This document shows positions 1 to 9,157 of a DNA stretch of 64,000 bases, one piece after another (positions within the stretch are counted from its first letter, which is position 1; every line of letters starts with the position of its first letter). Source of the stretch: an uncultured Lentisphaeria bacterium (GTDB lineage: Bacteria; Verrucomicrobiota; Lentisphaeria; Victivallales; UBA1829). The position numbers and the translations under genes are program-made. The notes beneath the pieces were generated by a model. The model was not told the origin of the DNA. It saw only the letters and a program-made list of their open reading frames with translations, and searched no databases. Location of the stretch: positions 1 to 64,000 of the forward strand of contig CASEFP010000017.1 in NCBI GenBank assembly GCA_949287225.1. The letters run 5' to 3'.

Positions 1-155
1 CCAAACAAAAATTTTAATCCGCATCTCTGCAGATCTTTTCTCGTTCTTCAAATTTGAAGCTTGCGGACCTTCCGGTCCGACTTATTTTTTTTCTTCACTA
101 CGATTCCTCAATCTTGCGATCTCAAAATCTGACTCGGGCTCATCGCACTATTCAA

Positions 156-168
156 TTTTCAAAGATCA
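156..168 (-). promoter_or_regulatory. boxA-like rRNA leader antitermination element
   Basis: Read on the minus strand, 168 to 156 gives TGATCTTTGAAAA, followed by TTGAATAG. It resembles the boxA elements (E. coli TGCTCTTTAACAA; Firmicute spacers TTCTTTGAAAA) found in rRNA leaders and 16S-23S spacers. It lies downstream of three leftward promoters and about 155 bp from the left edge. No rRNA sequence is in the window, so the link to an rRNA operon beyond position 1 is an inference. Confidence 0.55.
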
Positions 169-335
169 TTCAAGGCATAAAAAAACAGGGTCCGCTAAAG
201 TCGCCTTTATCAACACCCCGTTAGTAACGGCAGCTCGCCGTCCTTTAACGCCTTGATTTATCAACTTAAACGTGCTCGGCACGCTTAATCTCACACCCGT
301 CAACAGCTCCAGCGGAGCCGGTGACGTAAAAACTC

Positions 336-400
336 AATTTAGCATTGATTTGACGTTTGTCAAATGCTTTTCTAAATTTTTTCTAACTTTTTTGAGAACC
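336..400 (-). promoter_or_regulatory. Leftward promoter, copy 1 (proximal), with A-tract upstream element
   Basis: On the minus strand -35 TTGACA (363-358), a 16-bp spacer and -10 TAAATT (341-336). The 35 bp upstream of -35 are A-rich on the minus strand (phased A runs), as in the UP elements of rRNA promoters. It is the first of three near-identical copies spaced 104 and 111 bp apart. Confidence 0.7.
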
Positions 401-439
401 TTCAGGCCGGACATCAAATGTCGGACAGAATGGAGAAGA

Positions 440-505
440 AATTTAGCAGCGTTTTTTGATTTTTCAAATGCTTTTCTGAATTTTTTCAAACTTTTTTTTA
501 AGAAC
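440..505 (-). promoter_or_regulatory. Leftward promoter, copy 2, with A-tract upstream element
   Basis: Minus strand -35 TTGAAA (467-462), 16-bp spacer, -10 TAAATT (445-440), preceded by an A-rich block (468-505). The motif order and the spacer length match copies 1 and 3 exactly. Confidence 0.65.
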
Positions 506-550
506 CTCATGCCGCCCGCTGTCTCTCAACCTCGAGCAACATGGGGCATT

Positions 551-610
551 AATTTAGCCGATGTTCTGAATTTGTCAAATCAGTTTTTATATTTTTTTCG
601 TTTTTTTATG
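551..610 (-). promoter_or_regulatory. Leftward promoter, copy 3 (distal), with A-tract upstream element
   Basis: Minus strand -35 TTGACA (578-573), 16-bp spacer, -10 TAAATT (556-551), with an A-rich block at 579-610. It begins about 60 bp downstream of the helicase gene stop at 674, so it probably does not serve that gene. An overlapping rightward frame at 272-649 encodes a Phe/Leu-rich peptide that is simply the translation of these T-rich repeats. Confidence 0.68.
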
Positions 611-673
611 AACACCCGCCTCAAATCCTATGATCCGAAGCGGCAATAAGCAGATAATCTCAGGCAATGAGTC

Positions 674-2707
674 TCAGAAATATTCCACGGGACAGCGGGG
701 AATGGAATTCAGGAAAATTCTGCCATAGTATTTGGAAACCATGCGCGGATCAAGCACCACAATGATGCCATGGTCTGTCCGGCTCCGGATCAGGCGCCCG
801 ATCCCCTGGCGGAACATCAGAACCGCGTCCGGGATGGTGTATTCCTCAAAAGGACGGCCGCCGGCTTCCCGGATCCGGTCGCAGCGCGCCTCAATAAGCG
901 GATGGTTCGGTACTGCGAACGGCAGTTTTGTGATGATCACGTTGCTGAGCGCGTCTCCGGGCACGTCCACGCCGGTCCAGAAACTCTGCGCGCCGAAGAT
1001 GACGCCGTTTCTGCTCTGCTTGAACTCGTTGAGCATCGCCGTCCGGGAGAGCGAATCCCCGTGGATCAGAAGCTGATAACCGGCGTTCCGGAACGTCGGT
1101 CCGAGCGCGTCCGCACAGAACCGGAGCATTCCGTAGTTCGTGAACAGCACAAAGGCGTGCCCTTTCGTGAAATCAACGAAATCACGGATCGCGCGCGCCG
1201 CCGCGTCATTGTAGTTCGATTCACTCGGAAGCGGCATCGAACGAGCCAGATACAGCTTCACCTGGCTCCGGAAGTCGAACGGCGTGTCGAGGATCAGATC
1301 CGAGCCGTTGCAGAAGCCGATGCGGCGCTTGAAATAGTCCAGATTCCCGTTCACGGCGAGCGTCGCGCTGGTCAGGACAACGGGATACGTTTGCGTGAAC
1401 AGCGCGCCTTTCAGAATGTCCGGCACGTTCAGCGGGGCGGAATAGAGTTCGACGATGCTGCTGCCAGTGAAGGAACTGCGCTTCTCCTCCGCCCAGTAGA
1501 CATAGTCCGGCTGTTCCTGCGAAATAAAATCGGATATGGCATCGCTCATTGCCAGACACCGGTCGATCTGGGCGCGCAGTTCCGTCTTGAACTCCTCGTT
1601 CTCCTGTTCGTCGGTGTAGCTCCGGAGCACTTTCTCCAGCTCCTTGAACGAACCGGAGAGATTGTCCTCGAACTGCCCGAGGCGGCGGATGCGCATGCAG
1701 TGGTCGGGAAAGCGTTCGAGCGTCTCCTCGAACTGCCCGAAAAATGCGTCGGAGAGCTCATGAATCTTAGAGATGAGTCCACGCATGACCATCGAGGACT
1801 CCCCCGGCTTGACCAGCAGTCCGCGCCCGCTGTTCGGATTGTAGAGCCGGTTCAGGAAGAACCGGACCGACGACGAGGTCAGATGAAGCCCGAGATGTTT
1901 TGCCGCATTGTCCTCCAGGGTATGCGCCTCGTCGAACACAACGGCCGAATAGTCCGGCAGCGGCGTGGTCTCCTGATGCTCCAGCGCACGCATTTTGAGA
2001 TCGACGAAAAACAGCGCATGGTTCGTGACGACGATATCCGCCTTGTCCCATTCCCTTCGCGCCCGCCAGTAGAAGCAGGAACGGAAAAACCGGCAGGAAG
2101 GCCCCCCGCAGGAGGCGGTCTCGCTGCACAGGCAGTTCCAGACACCGCGCTCGAGCTTGAACGGAAGATCGGAATAAAATCCGGTTTCGGAAGTCTCCGC
2201 CCAGCGCGCGACCTGCGCCGCATCCGATTCAAATCCCGCGACAGGCAGAAATTCATCGCGGTGCTCCCCGAGGGCGAGCGCGAGTCTGCGGCGGCAGAGG
2301 TAGTTGGCGCGCCCGACCGCGATCACATAGGAGAAGTTGAGTTTCATGAGATCCTTCAGGAGCGGAAGATCCTTGCGGACGAGCTGCTCCTGCAGATTGA
2401 TCGTTTCGGTCGTGACCAGCACCGGGCGGCGGACGGCAAGCGCATGGTAAATCGCCGGGACAAGGTAGGCGAAACTCTTGCCGACTCCCGTCGGAGCCTC
2501 CACGCAGAGATTGGCGTTCTTCTCGAACGCCTCCGCGACGGCGAACGCCATCTGCTCCTGCTGAACCCTCCGCTCGTAGGGCCGTCCGCCATGGGAAGCG
2601 GCCTCCCGGAGCGGCGTATCCTCCGAAAAGAAGGCGCACGTATTGCTCAGGCAGCAGCTTTTGACTTCCTTGAAAAAAGTTTCCTCGTGTTCGGCAATTT
2701 CAATCAT
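674..2707 (-). CDS. dinG: DinG/XPD-type ATP-dependent DNA helicase
   Basis: A 677-residue superfamily 2 helicase of the DinG/XPD (iron-sulfur) group, expected to unwind DNA with 5'-3' polarity during repair. Visible motifs are Walker A APTGVGKS (about residue 72), a cysteine set between motifs Ia and II (LCRRR and NCLCSETASCGGPSCRFFRSC) suited to a 4Fe-4S cluster, the DEAH box VVFDEAHTLED, and motif VI QGIGRLIRS near the C-terminus. The start is placed at the ATG at 2707 because GGAAGCGGGA precedes it; an upstream in-frame GTG at 2755 has no such site. It is alone or last in a leftward unit, with 116 bp separating it from the membrane gene upstream. The family call is secure; the physiological role is not shown. 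Confidence 0.9.
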   Translation of the reverse strand: MIEIAEHEETFFKEVKSCCLSNTCAFFSEDTPLREAASHGGRPYERRVQQEQMAFAVAEAFEKNANLCVEAPTGVGKSFAYLVPAIYHALAVRRPVLVTTETINLQEQLVRKDLPLLKDLMKLNFSYVIAVGRANYLCRRRLALALGEHRDEFLPVAGFESDAAQVARWAETSETGFYSDLPFKLERGVWNCLCSETASCGGPSCRFFRSCFYWRARREWDKADIVVTNHALFFVDLKMRALEHQETTPLPDYSAVVFDEAHTLEDNAAKHLGLHLTSSSVRFFLNRLYNPNSGRGLLVKPGESSMVMRGLISKIHELSDAFFGQFEETLERFPDHCMRIRRLGQFEDNLSGSFKELEKVLRSYTDEQENEEFKTELRAQIDRCLAMSDAISDFISQEQPDYVYWAEEKRSSFTGSSIVELYSAPLNVPDILKGALFTQTYPVVLTSATLAVNGNLDYFKRRIGFCNGSDLILDTPFDFRSQVKLYLARSMPLPSESNYNDAAARAIRDFVDFTKGHAFVLFTNYGMLRFCADALGPTFRNAGYQLLIHGDSLSRTAMLNEFKQSRNGVIFGAQSFWTGVDVPGDALSNVIITKLPFAVPNHPLIEARCDRIREAGGRPFEEYTIPDAVLMFRQGIGRLIRSRTDHGIIVVLDPRMVSKYYGRIFLNSIPRCPVEYF

Positions 2708-2823
2708 TTCCCGCTTCCGTTGTTTCTCTTGACAGAACGCGGAAAGATAGCGCACAGGAGCCTTTTATTCAAGCGCGTTTCGGAGGAATCGGCAAAGAGT
2801 TTTTTCCCTGTGCGGCGTCCCGG

Positions 2824-3474
2824 TCAGGCTTTCACCAGCGATTTGCGGACAGTCCGGAACGGCCCGTGAAGCAGACGAACGAGAAATCCGACGACGACGG
2901 CGGCGACGAGTGTACCTTCCCGGATTCCGTTGATCGAACCGGCGGTCAGAACGGATACCAGAACGGCCGTCATCACCAGCGTCACGTCAAAACAGATCTT
3001 CACGGTTCCGAAATTCCAGCTGCGCCATGCCGCAAGCGCCTTTACCAGTCCTTCTCCGGGCAGATAGCTTACATTCGCGGCGAGTTCGCAGGCAATGCCG
3101 CTTGCCAGAATCAGGCAGCCGGCCAGCTGTTCCAGCATCCGCAGCGCATAGTTCTGCGGAATGTAGAAGTGCGAACACCACATTCCAAGGTCGATGAAGA
3201 AACCGAACAGACTGACGGAGAGAATCTGAGAGAGCTGATGCAGTTTGAAATCCCTTCCCTGAATGCAGAGCTGTCCGAGCAGAAACAGAAGATTGATGAG
3301 AACGGTCCACATGCCGAAACTCAGCGGTGCGGTGAAGGTCAGCACATAAGGCAGACTCGAAATCGGGCTGGTGCCGAGTTCCGGGCGTGTGCTGAGCGCC
3401 ACTCCGAACCCGCAGAGCGCCATCCCGATTAAAAAGCAGAGGAACCGTTTGCGCTTACTGAACCTGTGTTTCAT
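2824..3474 (-). CDS. YczE/YitT-like integral membrane protein
   Basis: 216 residues with about five hydrophobic membrane segments. It starts with a basic stretch (KHRFSKRKR), followed by a segment rich in Gly/Phe and ALSTRPELGTSPISSLPY, a pattern typical of the YczE/YyaS/YitT membrane family of unknown transport role. ATG at 3474 has a strong Shine-Dalgarno (GGAGG) and starts 1 nt after the stop of the MarR gene, so the two are surely one transcript. The context (MarR plus membrane protein) suggests a regulated efflux or uptake function; the substrate cannot be told. Confidence 0.75.
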   Translation of the reverse strand: MKHRFSKRKRFLCFLIGMALCGFGVALSTRPELGTSPISSLPYVLTFTAPLSFGMWTVLINLLFLLGQLCIQGRDFKLHQLSQILSVSLFGFFIDLGMWCSHFYIPQNYALRMLEQLAGCLILASGIACELAANVSYLPGEGLVKALAAWRSWNFGTVKICFDVTLVMTAVLVSVLTAGSINGIREGTLVAAVVVGFLVRLLHGPFRTVRKSLVKA

Positions 3475-3475
3475 T

Positions 3476-3904
3476 TTACGCCTCCTTCCTCGCGTTATCA
3501 AAAATCGTCCGCAGTGCTTTGGAAAGTGCTGTGCATTCGTTTTTGCGCAGCCCCCGGCAGAGGCGCTGTTCGTTTTCCTCAAAGAGTTCCAGAATTTTTT
3601 CCCCGATCTGTTTTCCTTTTGCCGTGAGGCGGACTGCGGAATTTTTCCTGTTGCCCGGCGTTTTTTTCCGTATGACCAGTCCGGCGCGCTCCATCTTCCG
3701 GAGAATCAGCGAGAGCGTCGGCGGTTCAAGAAGACAGGCGTCCGCGATTTCCCGCTGACAGGCGGACGGTGTCCGCATCAGAAAATCAATGACTTTGGGC
3801 TGTCCGGGAAGAAGATCCGGATACACCCTGTGAATGTGTTTGAGAAATGTCCGCTGAAACAGCGTATGCGCCGCCAGCAGTTGAAAGTGAAGCGTATGAA
3901 TCAC
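3476..3904 (-). CDS. MarR-family transcriptional regulator
   Basis: 142 residues with the winged-helix arrangement of MarR proteins: N-terminal helix region (HTLFQRTFLKHI), recognition region TPSACQREIADACLLEPPTL, then the wing with RMERAGLVIRKK-type sequence and PGNRKNSAVRLTAKG. The proposed start is GTG at 3904, with GAGG 8 nt upstream. The gene lies directly behind a palindrome overlapping its own promoter (3921-3943), so autoregulation is likely. It is followed after 1 nt by the YczE-like membrane gene, which is probably its main target. Confidence 0.85.
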   Translation of the reverse strand: MIHTLHFQLLAAHTLFQRTFLKHIHRVYPDLLPGQPKVIDFLMRTPSACQREIADACLLEPPTLSLILRKMERAGLVIRKKTPGNRKNSAVRLTAKGKQIGEKILELFEENEQRLCRGLRKNECTALSKALRTIFDNARKEA

Positions 3905-3920
3905 AGGAAAACCTCATTTT

Positions 3921-3966
3921 ATTGTTAGCAAGCTAATAATATAGCATGCCGGCACCCGATTTGCAA
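3921..3966 (-). promoter_or_regulatory. MarR promoter with overlapping palindromic operator
   Basis: Minus strand -35 TTGCAA (3966-3961), 17-bp spacer, -10 TATATT (3943-3938). A 20-bp inverted repeat at 3921-3940 centred on TTAGC-AA-GCTAA (one mismatch in 9-bp arms) overlaps the -10 and start-site region. That is where a MarR dimer would block transcription. Confidence 0.6.
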
Positions 3967-3996
3967 ATGGTGCGGAGGTTTTCCCGGATGAAATGC

Positions 3997-6900
3997 CTAC
4001 GGCGCAATCCGGATCACGGATACGAAAGTCCGATGCTCGCCCGGCTTCAGGACCGTTTCGCAGGTCAGCGGTTCAAAAGTGCCCGGGGCACTGCTGTTCC
4101 ACCAGATCAGGAAACCGGCACAGGCCGCCTCGGGAGTAAGGGAGAACCCAAGTTTCGCTTTCCGGTCGCCGAAGGCGGCTGAGAGTGTCGAAGTGCCGCC
4201 TGCGTAACGTTCGGAAAGAATCTCCCCTTTCAGACCGCCGGGCACCTCAGCTGTGCCTCGGGCAAGCACAAGATTATCGGGACGGTTCGAACCGCGGAAG
4301 CAAATCGGGTTCCTGGTGCCCGGAATATCGATCCGCCAGAAGGACGGCAGCGCTTTTCCCGTATTCCATGCCGCGCCGAGCCGCGGATAATTTTTCAGGC
4401 GGAAGCCGGTTTTTATGGCCCGGGCATTTCCTTTTGGATTCTTCAATGTATAGATGGAACGGATGGTCGTGCCGCCGTTTTCCAGGGAGAGGATTTTCTC
4501 GATTTCCAACCCGGCGGGATGCCGGGAATTCGGATCGGCGTTTTCCGAGCTGGGGACAACCGCGGTCATGCGCACGGTCGGGTTGCCGTCTGCGATTTTC
4601 GCTTCCGTGATCCGGAAGGACAGGTTCTCATTAAGGGAATAGAGATGGAATTCATCCAGAACCCCTCTGCTGTCGCCAGCAAGAATGTCTTCCAGATCAT
4701 CAATGCGGCATCCTGTGACAGCCGCATTGACGCTGGGGTCCAGATAGATCGCGCGGTTGCCGAAGGAGAGTTTCAGAAGCGGCCCGCTTCCGCCGGGCAG
4801 AACTCCCCAGCAGAGTGCCGCAGCCCCTTTCCGCAGATTCAAGGCGAGCGCCTCGGAACGATTGTTCGCCCGGAAGGTTGCCAGCTTCTTTTCCAGAAGT
4901 GCCGGATCCATTTCTCCATATCCTTTGACTGAATCTCGTGTAATTTTAAATTGCCGTACGGAATTTGCCGGAACTGCCGCATGAAATCCGGCTTTCGGAT
5001 CGGCTTTCGCGTAACGCTTCCGGTCTTTCAGAGAAAGCACATGCCAGGTGCCGGAAGTCTCCAGGAGCGGCAAGGCGATTTTTGCCACAAGTTCCTGCGA
5101 TGGATGGTAATTGAACACGGTAACCAGGAACGCGGAATCCGTCTTATGGGCGGTGAAGCGCAGATGCGGCGTAAAGTCCGGCACAGTGGCGATCACCTTT
5201 CTGCCGGAATCCTCCACCGGCATCCGGACCACATTTTCCGGTGTCAGGGTTACGGAAGCGTCACAGCGTTCCCCGAAATAACAGGCTTCCCCGTCGGCAA
5301 TGGCCCGGACGCCGTTCGCAATTGCGTGCAGATAGCGTCCGTCGAAGTTGTCGCCCGGCCAGAAACCGATTCCCCGCGCCCCGAGCGCCGCCGCCGCAAC
5401 CATGTTCATTTCGACTCCCTCCGGAGTGTAACGGGTGTAAAACATCTCCATGTTCTCCGTCGGGTCGATCAGCGGATAGTTCGGCGTTTTCAAAGAGGTC
5501 TGATTGAACTGGAGATCATCGTACCAGCGCGCTCCCTGATAATAAGGCATATTCATGAAAAGATCGTAATTCGCGTCGCTCAGGCGGACGTCCACTCCGC
5601 ACCACTCCTGCACATGAGGCGGCGAGAAGTGGAGCGGATCCGTGCAGAGCACGATCTCCTTTCCCGGGAATTTTTCCCTGCACAAAGCGGCAAAGCAGTT
5701 GATGATCCTCGCATTCTGCCCGACCCGGAAGGCAAACCATTCGGCGCTGTGATTCCTGCGGATTTCCTCTGTCGTCAGGAGCCTTCCGGCGTTGATGGAA
5801 TCGGAAAACTTCTTTCGGCAGACGGGGCAGTAGCAGAACTCTTTCGCTCCCGGTTCGATGTCCCAGACGATTCTGTCGGAGGTCGGCAGTTCAGCAAGAT
5901 TTTTCCGGAGCAGCTCCGCGGTATATTCCGTCCAGAACGGCGTGCCGGGCTGTTCCGCATAAGAAGGGCAGGCCCAGTCGATCTTTTTCCCCTTGCTGTC
6001 GAGGATTGTCGGAATCTCCTTCCCGGTGCGTTTTCTCCATCCGGCGAAATTGCCGAGCGGCGTGGTATGGTGAGCCCCGACAAACAGTGCCGTCCGAAAA
6101 TCACGCTGTACCTCTTCGCGGATTTCCGGCGCCAGACGGCCATACCGGAAAACCGTGAACGTTTCGGGTTTTTCCGCCAGATTCCGCCAGTAATCCAGCC
6201 CCGCCTTCCTGAGCACTGGCAGAGGCGCTGTCAGACAGTTGAGGTAGGAGATATGGAGCCCGAACCGACGGAGTCTCTGTTCCGGAAAACGCACCGGGGC
6301 CAGAACGTTGATCTGAAACTCCTGTTCCGGCAGCAGTTCCTTCGCGTCCGCATACAGGCGGAATGCGGCGCGTCCGCCGGAGGATTTCCCCCGCGCCAGC
6401 AGGAAGAGACGGTAATGGTTGCACCAGACGAATGAATCCCGGCGCAGGGTCGATGCGAATTGTGCGTTCAGCGTTGCCCGCCAGGTCCGGAAACCATTGC
6501 CTTTCTTCGAGGGAAAGGAGAGAACCGCATCGTTCGCCGTTTTGGAATTGACAAGATGCCACGGCGATGCCGCTGCCAGTTCGATTCCCGCGGGCAGATC
6601 CAGTTCGATCCGGTAGGAAACATTTTTCCGCGGCTGCAGTCGAAGTTCGCATAAAAGGACGCCCGGCTGGCCTTCCGCCAGATTCCAGACTTTTTTCTGC
6701 CAGCAGACCGGAATCAGTTTTGCGGCGGCAGGAGACCGGGAAAGTTTTTTTTCCTCCTCTTCCAGGCAAATGTTTGAAAAGGAGACACTTCCGCTGCTCT
6801 TCCGCAGAACCAGATAAAGATTGCATGATTTGTCGATTTCATCCGATGTCCGGAAGGAGAAAGAACAGGTTTTCCAGCCGAACGACCCTGTCACCGATTT

Positions 6901-7266
6901 CCAGATTCCCGCGGGACTGCACTCGAAGACGTATTTCCCGCGATGCAGAATCAGAAGCGAGGCGCCGGAACCCTTCGAACCATCGCTTTCGATCTTGTCC
7001 CCCATAATCCGGAAGGAAAGTTTGTAATTCGTGTGCGCTTTCAGGCGGATGCTCTGTTCGACCATCGTTGTCTGCGTCCGATCCGCATTGCGCAGGATCA
7101 GATTTTCGTCCTGAACGAGAAAAGTTCCGGGCTTTTTTATCCAGGTCGTCAGTCTCCAGACCGGATTTTTCCCGGGCTCCGGCCGGCGGACCAGATTTTC
7201 CGCGGAAATTGAGAAAAGACAAAAAAGAGAGAATACCGTCAACAAGAGTTTCATTTGCATCTTCAT
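3997..7266 (-). CDS. Large secreted putative glycoside hydrolase with CYCPVC motif
   Basis: 1089 residues. It has a signal peptide (MKMQMKLLLTVFSLFCLF, cleavage near SAE), then a beta-rich N-terminal region resembling a CBM4/9 jelly roll (about 25-175), a second beta domain, and a TIM-barrel-like central part (about 330-680). The barrel includes WDIEPG followed by CYCPVCRKKF (about residues 467-485); the acidic residues are candidate catalytic groups and the paired cysteines may bind a metal or a disulfide. The C-terminal 350 residues are beta-sandwich-like. It starts 3 nt after the pseudopilin stop, with AAGGA upstream; ATG codons at 7260 and 7254 are alternatives. The 734-residue protein at 40994 shares the CYCPxC block. 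No substrate can be named; secreted glycan degradation is inferred from fold and context. Confidence 0.7.
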   Translation of the reverse strand: MKMQMKLLLTVFSLFCLFSISAENLVRRPEPGKNPVWRLTTWIKKPGTFLVQDENLILRNADRTQTTMVEQSIRLKAHTNYKLSFRIMGDKIESDGSKGSGASLLILHRGKYVFECSPAGIWKSVTGSFGWKTCSFSFRTSDEIDKSCNLYLVLRKSSGSVSFSNICLEEEEKKLSRSPAAAKLIPVCWQKKVWNLAEGQPGVLLCELRLQPRKNVSYRIELDLPAGIELAAASPWHLVNSKTANDAVLSFPSKKGNGFRTWRATLNAQFASTLRRDSFVWCNHYRLFLLARGKSSGGRAAFRLYADAKELLPEQEFQINVLAPVRFPEQRLRRFGLHISYLNCLTAPLPVLRKAGLDYWRNLAEKPETFTVFRYGRLAPEIREEVQRDFRTALFVGAHHTTPLGNFAGWRKRTGKEIPTILDSKGKKIDWACPSYAEQPGTPFWTEYTAELLRKNLAELPTSDRIVWDIEPGAKEFCYCPVCRKKFSDSINAGRLLTTEEIRRNHSAEWFAFRVGQNARIINCFAALCREKFPGKEIVLCTDPLHFSPPHVQEWCGVDVRLSDANYDLFMNMPYYQGARWYDDLQFNQTSLKTPNYPLIDPTENMEMFYTRYTPEGVEMNMVAAAALGARGIGFWPGDNFDGRYLHAIANGVRAIADGEACYFGERCDASVTLTPENVVRMPVEDSGRKVIATVPDFTPHLRFTAHKTDSAFLVTVFNYHPSQELVAKIALPLLETSGTWHVLSLKDRKRYAKADPKAGFHAAVPANSVRQFKITRDSVKGYGEMDPALLEKKLATFRANNRSEALALNLRKGAAALCWGVLPGGSGPLLKLSFGNRAIYLDPSVNAAVTGCRIDDLEDILAGDSRGVLDEFHLYSLNENLSFRITEAKIADGNPTVRMTAVVPSSENADPNSRHPAGLEIEKILSLENGGTTIRSIYTLKNPKGNARAIKTGFRLKNYPRLGAAWNTGKALPSFWRIDIPGTRNPICFRGSNRPDNLVLARGTAEVPGGLKGEILSERYAGGTSTLSAAFGDRKAKLGFSLTPEAACAGFLIWWNSSAPGTFEPLTCETVLKPGEHRTFVSVIRIAP

Positions 7267-7269
7267 TCC

Positions 7270-8040
7270 TTAATCCTTTTGTGCATGCTGCATGAAATAA
7301 TTATACCACGACATTTCGGTGGTGGATGTTGTTCCGTAGAAAATTATGCGGTAACAGCTCAACTGGGTGGAGCTGGGAATCAGTTTCATCCCTTTGAAGG
7401 AACTGACATGACCATCGGCAAAGGCTATGTAAGGGACCTTGTTGTGCGCCGGATAAACGGCTCCGTTCAACGTGCCCTTGTATCCATTCCAGTTTTCATA
7501 GTGCACCTCATAACCTTGTCCGTCCATCGTGATGCCCTTCACAGTTGGATGCGCCAGTGTCCGGAGATTGCCGATGTCGCGAGTCAGCGCATAGGAGGAC
7601 TGATTGCGGTTCCGTTCATTATTGGTTGTTGGATTTTCCGTTATGGGAACCAGCTTGCAGTCCAGAAGACTTCCCGGAGTTGTCCGCAACTTGCGCGGAA
7701 TGTATTTCCCTTGCATGAACGGACTCATACTCGGATCAAACCACGCCCAGCTCCCGCCGATCAGCGGTTTGCAGAAGTTTCCTTTGTTGTCGTCCGCATA
7801 ATTCAAATGCGCCATGCCCAGCTGCTTCTGATTGCCGATGCAGCGCGTATCATATGCTTTCTGCCGCGCCTTGTTCAGAGCCGGCAGAAGCAGAGAAGCC
7901 AGAATCGCAATAATCGCAACAACAACGAGCAACTCGATCAATGTGAAAGATCTCCTCCTTTGCCGGGAGGCCTTCGCTGTTCCGGCGGTTTCCACAGACA
8001 GTTTTTTCCGGGAAATTGTTTTTGTGGGACAAGGGTGCAT
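7270..8040 (-). CDS. Pseudopilin-like protein (H-X9-DG type)
   Basis: 256 residues. A 31-residue basic leader (ending RQRRRS) precedes [17 protein letters not shown], the type IV pilin/type II secretion pseudopilin N-helix with Glu at +5. The helix continues [13 protein letters not shown] and then a cysteine-containing head region. The C-terminal half carries the H-X9-DG signature ([13 protein letters not shown]). Position -1 is Ser, not the usual Gly. Its Shine-Dalgarno (GGGAGG) overlaps the end of the LacI gene, with a 2-nt gap, and the large hydrolase follows 3 nt after its stop. It is membrane anchored by the N-helix; assembly into a pseudopilus is unproven. Confidence 0.85.
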   Translation of the reverse strand: MHPCPTKTISRKKLSVETAGTAKASRQRRRSFTLIELLVVVAIIAILASLLLPALNKARQKAYDTRCIGNQKQLGMAHLNYADDNKGNFCKPLIGGSWAWFDPSMSPFMQGKYIPRKLRTTPGSLLDCKLVPITENPTTNNERNRNQSSYALTRDIGNLRTLAHPTVKGITMDGQGYEVHYENWNGYKGTLNGAVYPAHNKVPYIAFADGHVSSFKGMKLIPSSTQLSCYRIIFYGTTSTTEMSWYNYFMQHAQKD

Positions 8041-8042
8041 TT

Positions 8043-9062
8043 TTATCCTCCCGCCGCTGACGCGGCATACACTTGATCCATATTCCGCTGCACGGCATCG
8101 GAATCTTTCCGTTTTACGGAATCACGTTCAATCAGTCTGTTCGGCAGAATGATCTCGGAATCTGCGACAGAGACATTTTCCAGAAGCACTTTCCTTGCAA
8201 GCAGGACGGCGTTTTCCGCAAGATGTTCAAAATCCTGCGCCACTGTGGTATGCGGAGGCACCATGTAACGAGAGACATAGTAATTTTCGTAACTGACGAT
8301 GGAAATGTTGCCGGGAACATTCAGGCCGAGCATCGCAACCGCATAATTGGCCAGGAAAAGCATGTCCTCCCCGGCAACCAGCAGCGCATCCGGTTTCACG
8401 GAGCGCAGCAGTTTGACGATGCTTTCAAACGGATGCGGCAGGAGAGCAGCTATCATGGAGTCTGGATCCCGGATGCCCGCAGCCGCGGAAAGTTCGCAGA
8501 ATGCCGCGCGGCGCAGGACTACGCTGCTGTTGGAACCCGTGTTCGGAAGCAGCATCGCGATCCGCCGGTGTCCCCTGTTCCGGAGATGGTTGAACGCCAG
8601 CGCAACGCCCTGCTTTTCATCGGAACATACGAGTGCGCATCCGGGAATCCGGTTGTTAACGCTGATGAACTGCGTATAGGGAAAACGCTTCAGGATTTTT
8701 TCCGTCAGAAAATCCTGAAACACAATAGCCGCCCGCAGAAAATTCTCCTCCAGAAGCTCCATATTGGAAACGCCGAAGATTTCCGCCGTTGTATTATGCC
8801 GTTCGCACTGGCAGGTCAGATGAAACAGCATGCTGCTTCCATAGGAGTTCAGCTCGGATTCATGTCGGTCGTTGATGATGATGGCAAGGCGTTTCTTGTC
8901 CGACGGCGTGCGCGGCTGATAGCCCAGACGATGAATCGCGTCAAACACCCGGCCCTGCACTTCACGCGTGACATACGGATGGTTGTTCAGTGTGCGCGAC
9001 ACCGTCGCCGGAGAGACTCCCGCAAGTTTGGCAATCGCAGTAATGTTGTATTTCTTATTCAA
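8043..9062 (-). CDS. LacI-family transcriptional regulator
   Basis: 339 residues from a TTG start. The N-terminal helix-turn-helix reads [20 protein letters not shown], and is followed by a hinge and a periplasmic-binding-protein-like sugar sensor domain (RLAIIIND onward; conserved SIVSYENYY near the end). The start is chosen because GGAG lies 8 nt upstream of the TTG at 9062. The upstream ATG at 9122 falls at the predicted transcription start of a consensus promoter and has no ribosome site. It heads an operon with the pseudopilin and the 1089-residue hydrolase, and is probably an inducer-responsive autorepressor of that unit. Confidence 0.88.
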   Translation of the reverse strand: MNKKYNITAIAKLAGVSPATVSRTLNNHPYVTREVQGRVFDAIHRLGYQPRTPSDKKRLAIIINDRHESELNSYGSSMLFHLTCQCERHNTTAEIFGVSNMELLEENFLRAAIVFQDFLTEKILKRFPYTQFISVNNRIPGCALVCSDEKQGVALAFNHLRNRGHRRIAMLLPNTGSNSSVVLRRAAFCELSAAAGIRDPDSMIAALLPHPFESIVKLLRSVKPDALLVAGEDMLFLANYAVAMLGLNVPGNISIVSYENYYVSRYMVPPHTTVAQDFEHLAENAVLLARKVLLENVSVADSEIILPNRLIERDSVKRKDSDAVQRNMDQVYAASAAGG

Positions 9063-9083
9063 AACAAATACTCCGATGATATT

Positions 9084-9114
9084 TTTTTCACATGAAAGGA
9101 TATTTTGTGAAAAA
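9084..9114. promoter_or_regulatory. Inverted repeat between LacI promoter and start, candidate operator
   Basis: TTTTTCACA (9084-9092) and TGTGAAAAA (9106-9114) form a perfect 9-bp inverted repeat with 13 bp between the arms. It lies just downstream of the -10 box of the LacI-gene promoter, in the 5' leader. The placement fits an autoregulatory operator; a leader hairpin is the alternative. Confidence 0.5.
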
Positions 9115-9128
9115 TTTTTCATATTAAT

Positions 9129-9157
9129 ATTATATGAAATTCTCCCGGATTGTCAAG
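9129..9157 (-). promoter_or_regulatory. Consensus promoter of the LacI-pseudopilin-hydrolase operon
   Basis: On the minus strand TTGACA, a 16-bp spacer and TATAAT, both boxes at full consensus. Transcription would begin near 9122, about 60 nt upstream of the proposed TTG start codon. Confidence 0.7.

Noticed and set aside
272-649. Rightward 125-codon frame rich in Phe and Leu
   Set aside because: It is the translation of three T-rich promoter repeats read on the wrong strand; there is no ribosome site and the repeat structure explains it fully.
770-2869. 699-codon rightward frame opposite the DinG helicase
   Set aside because: The minus strand encodes a helicase with all motifs; the opposite frame is a GC-rich shadow with no family features.
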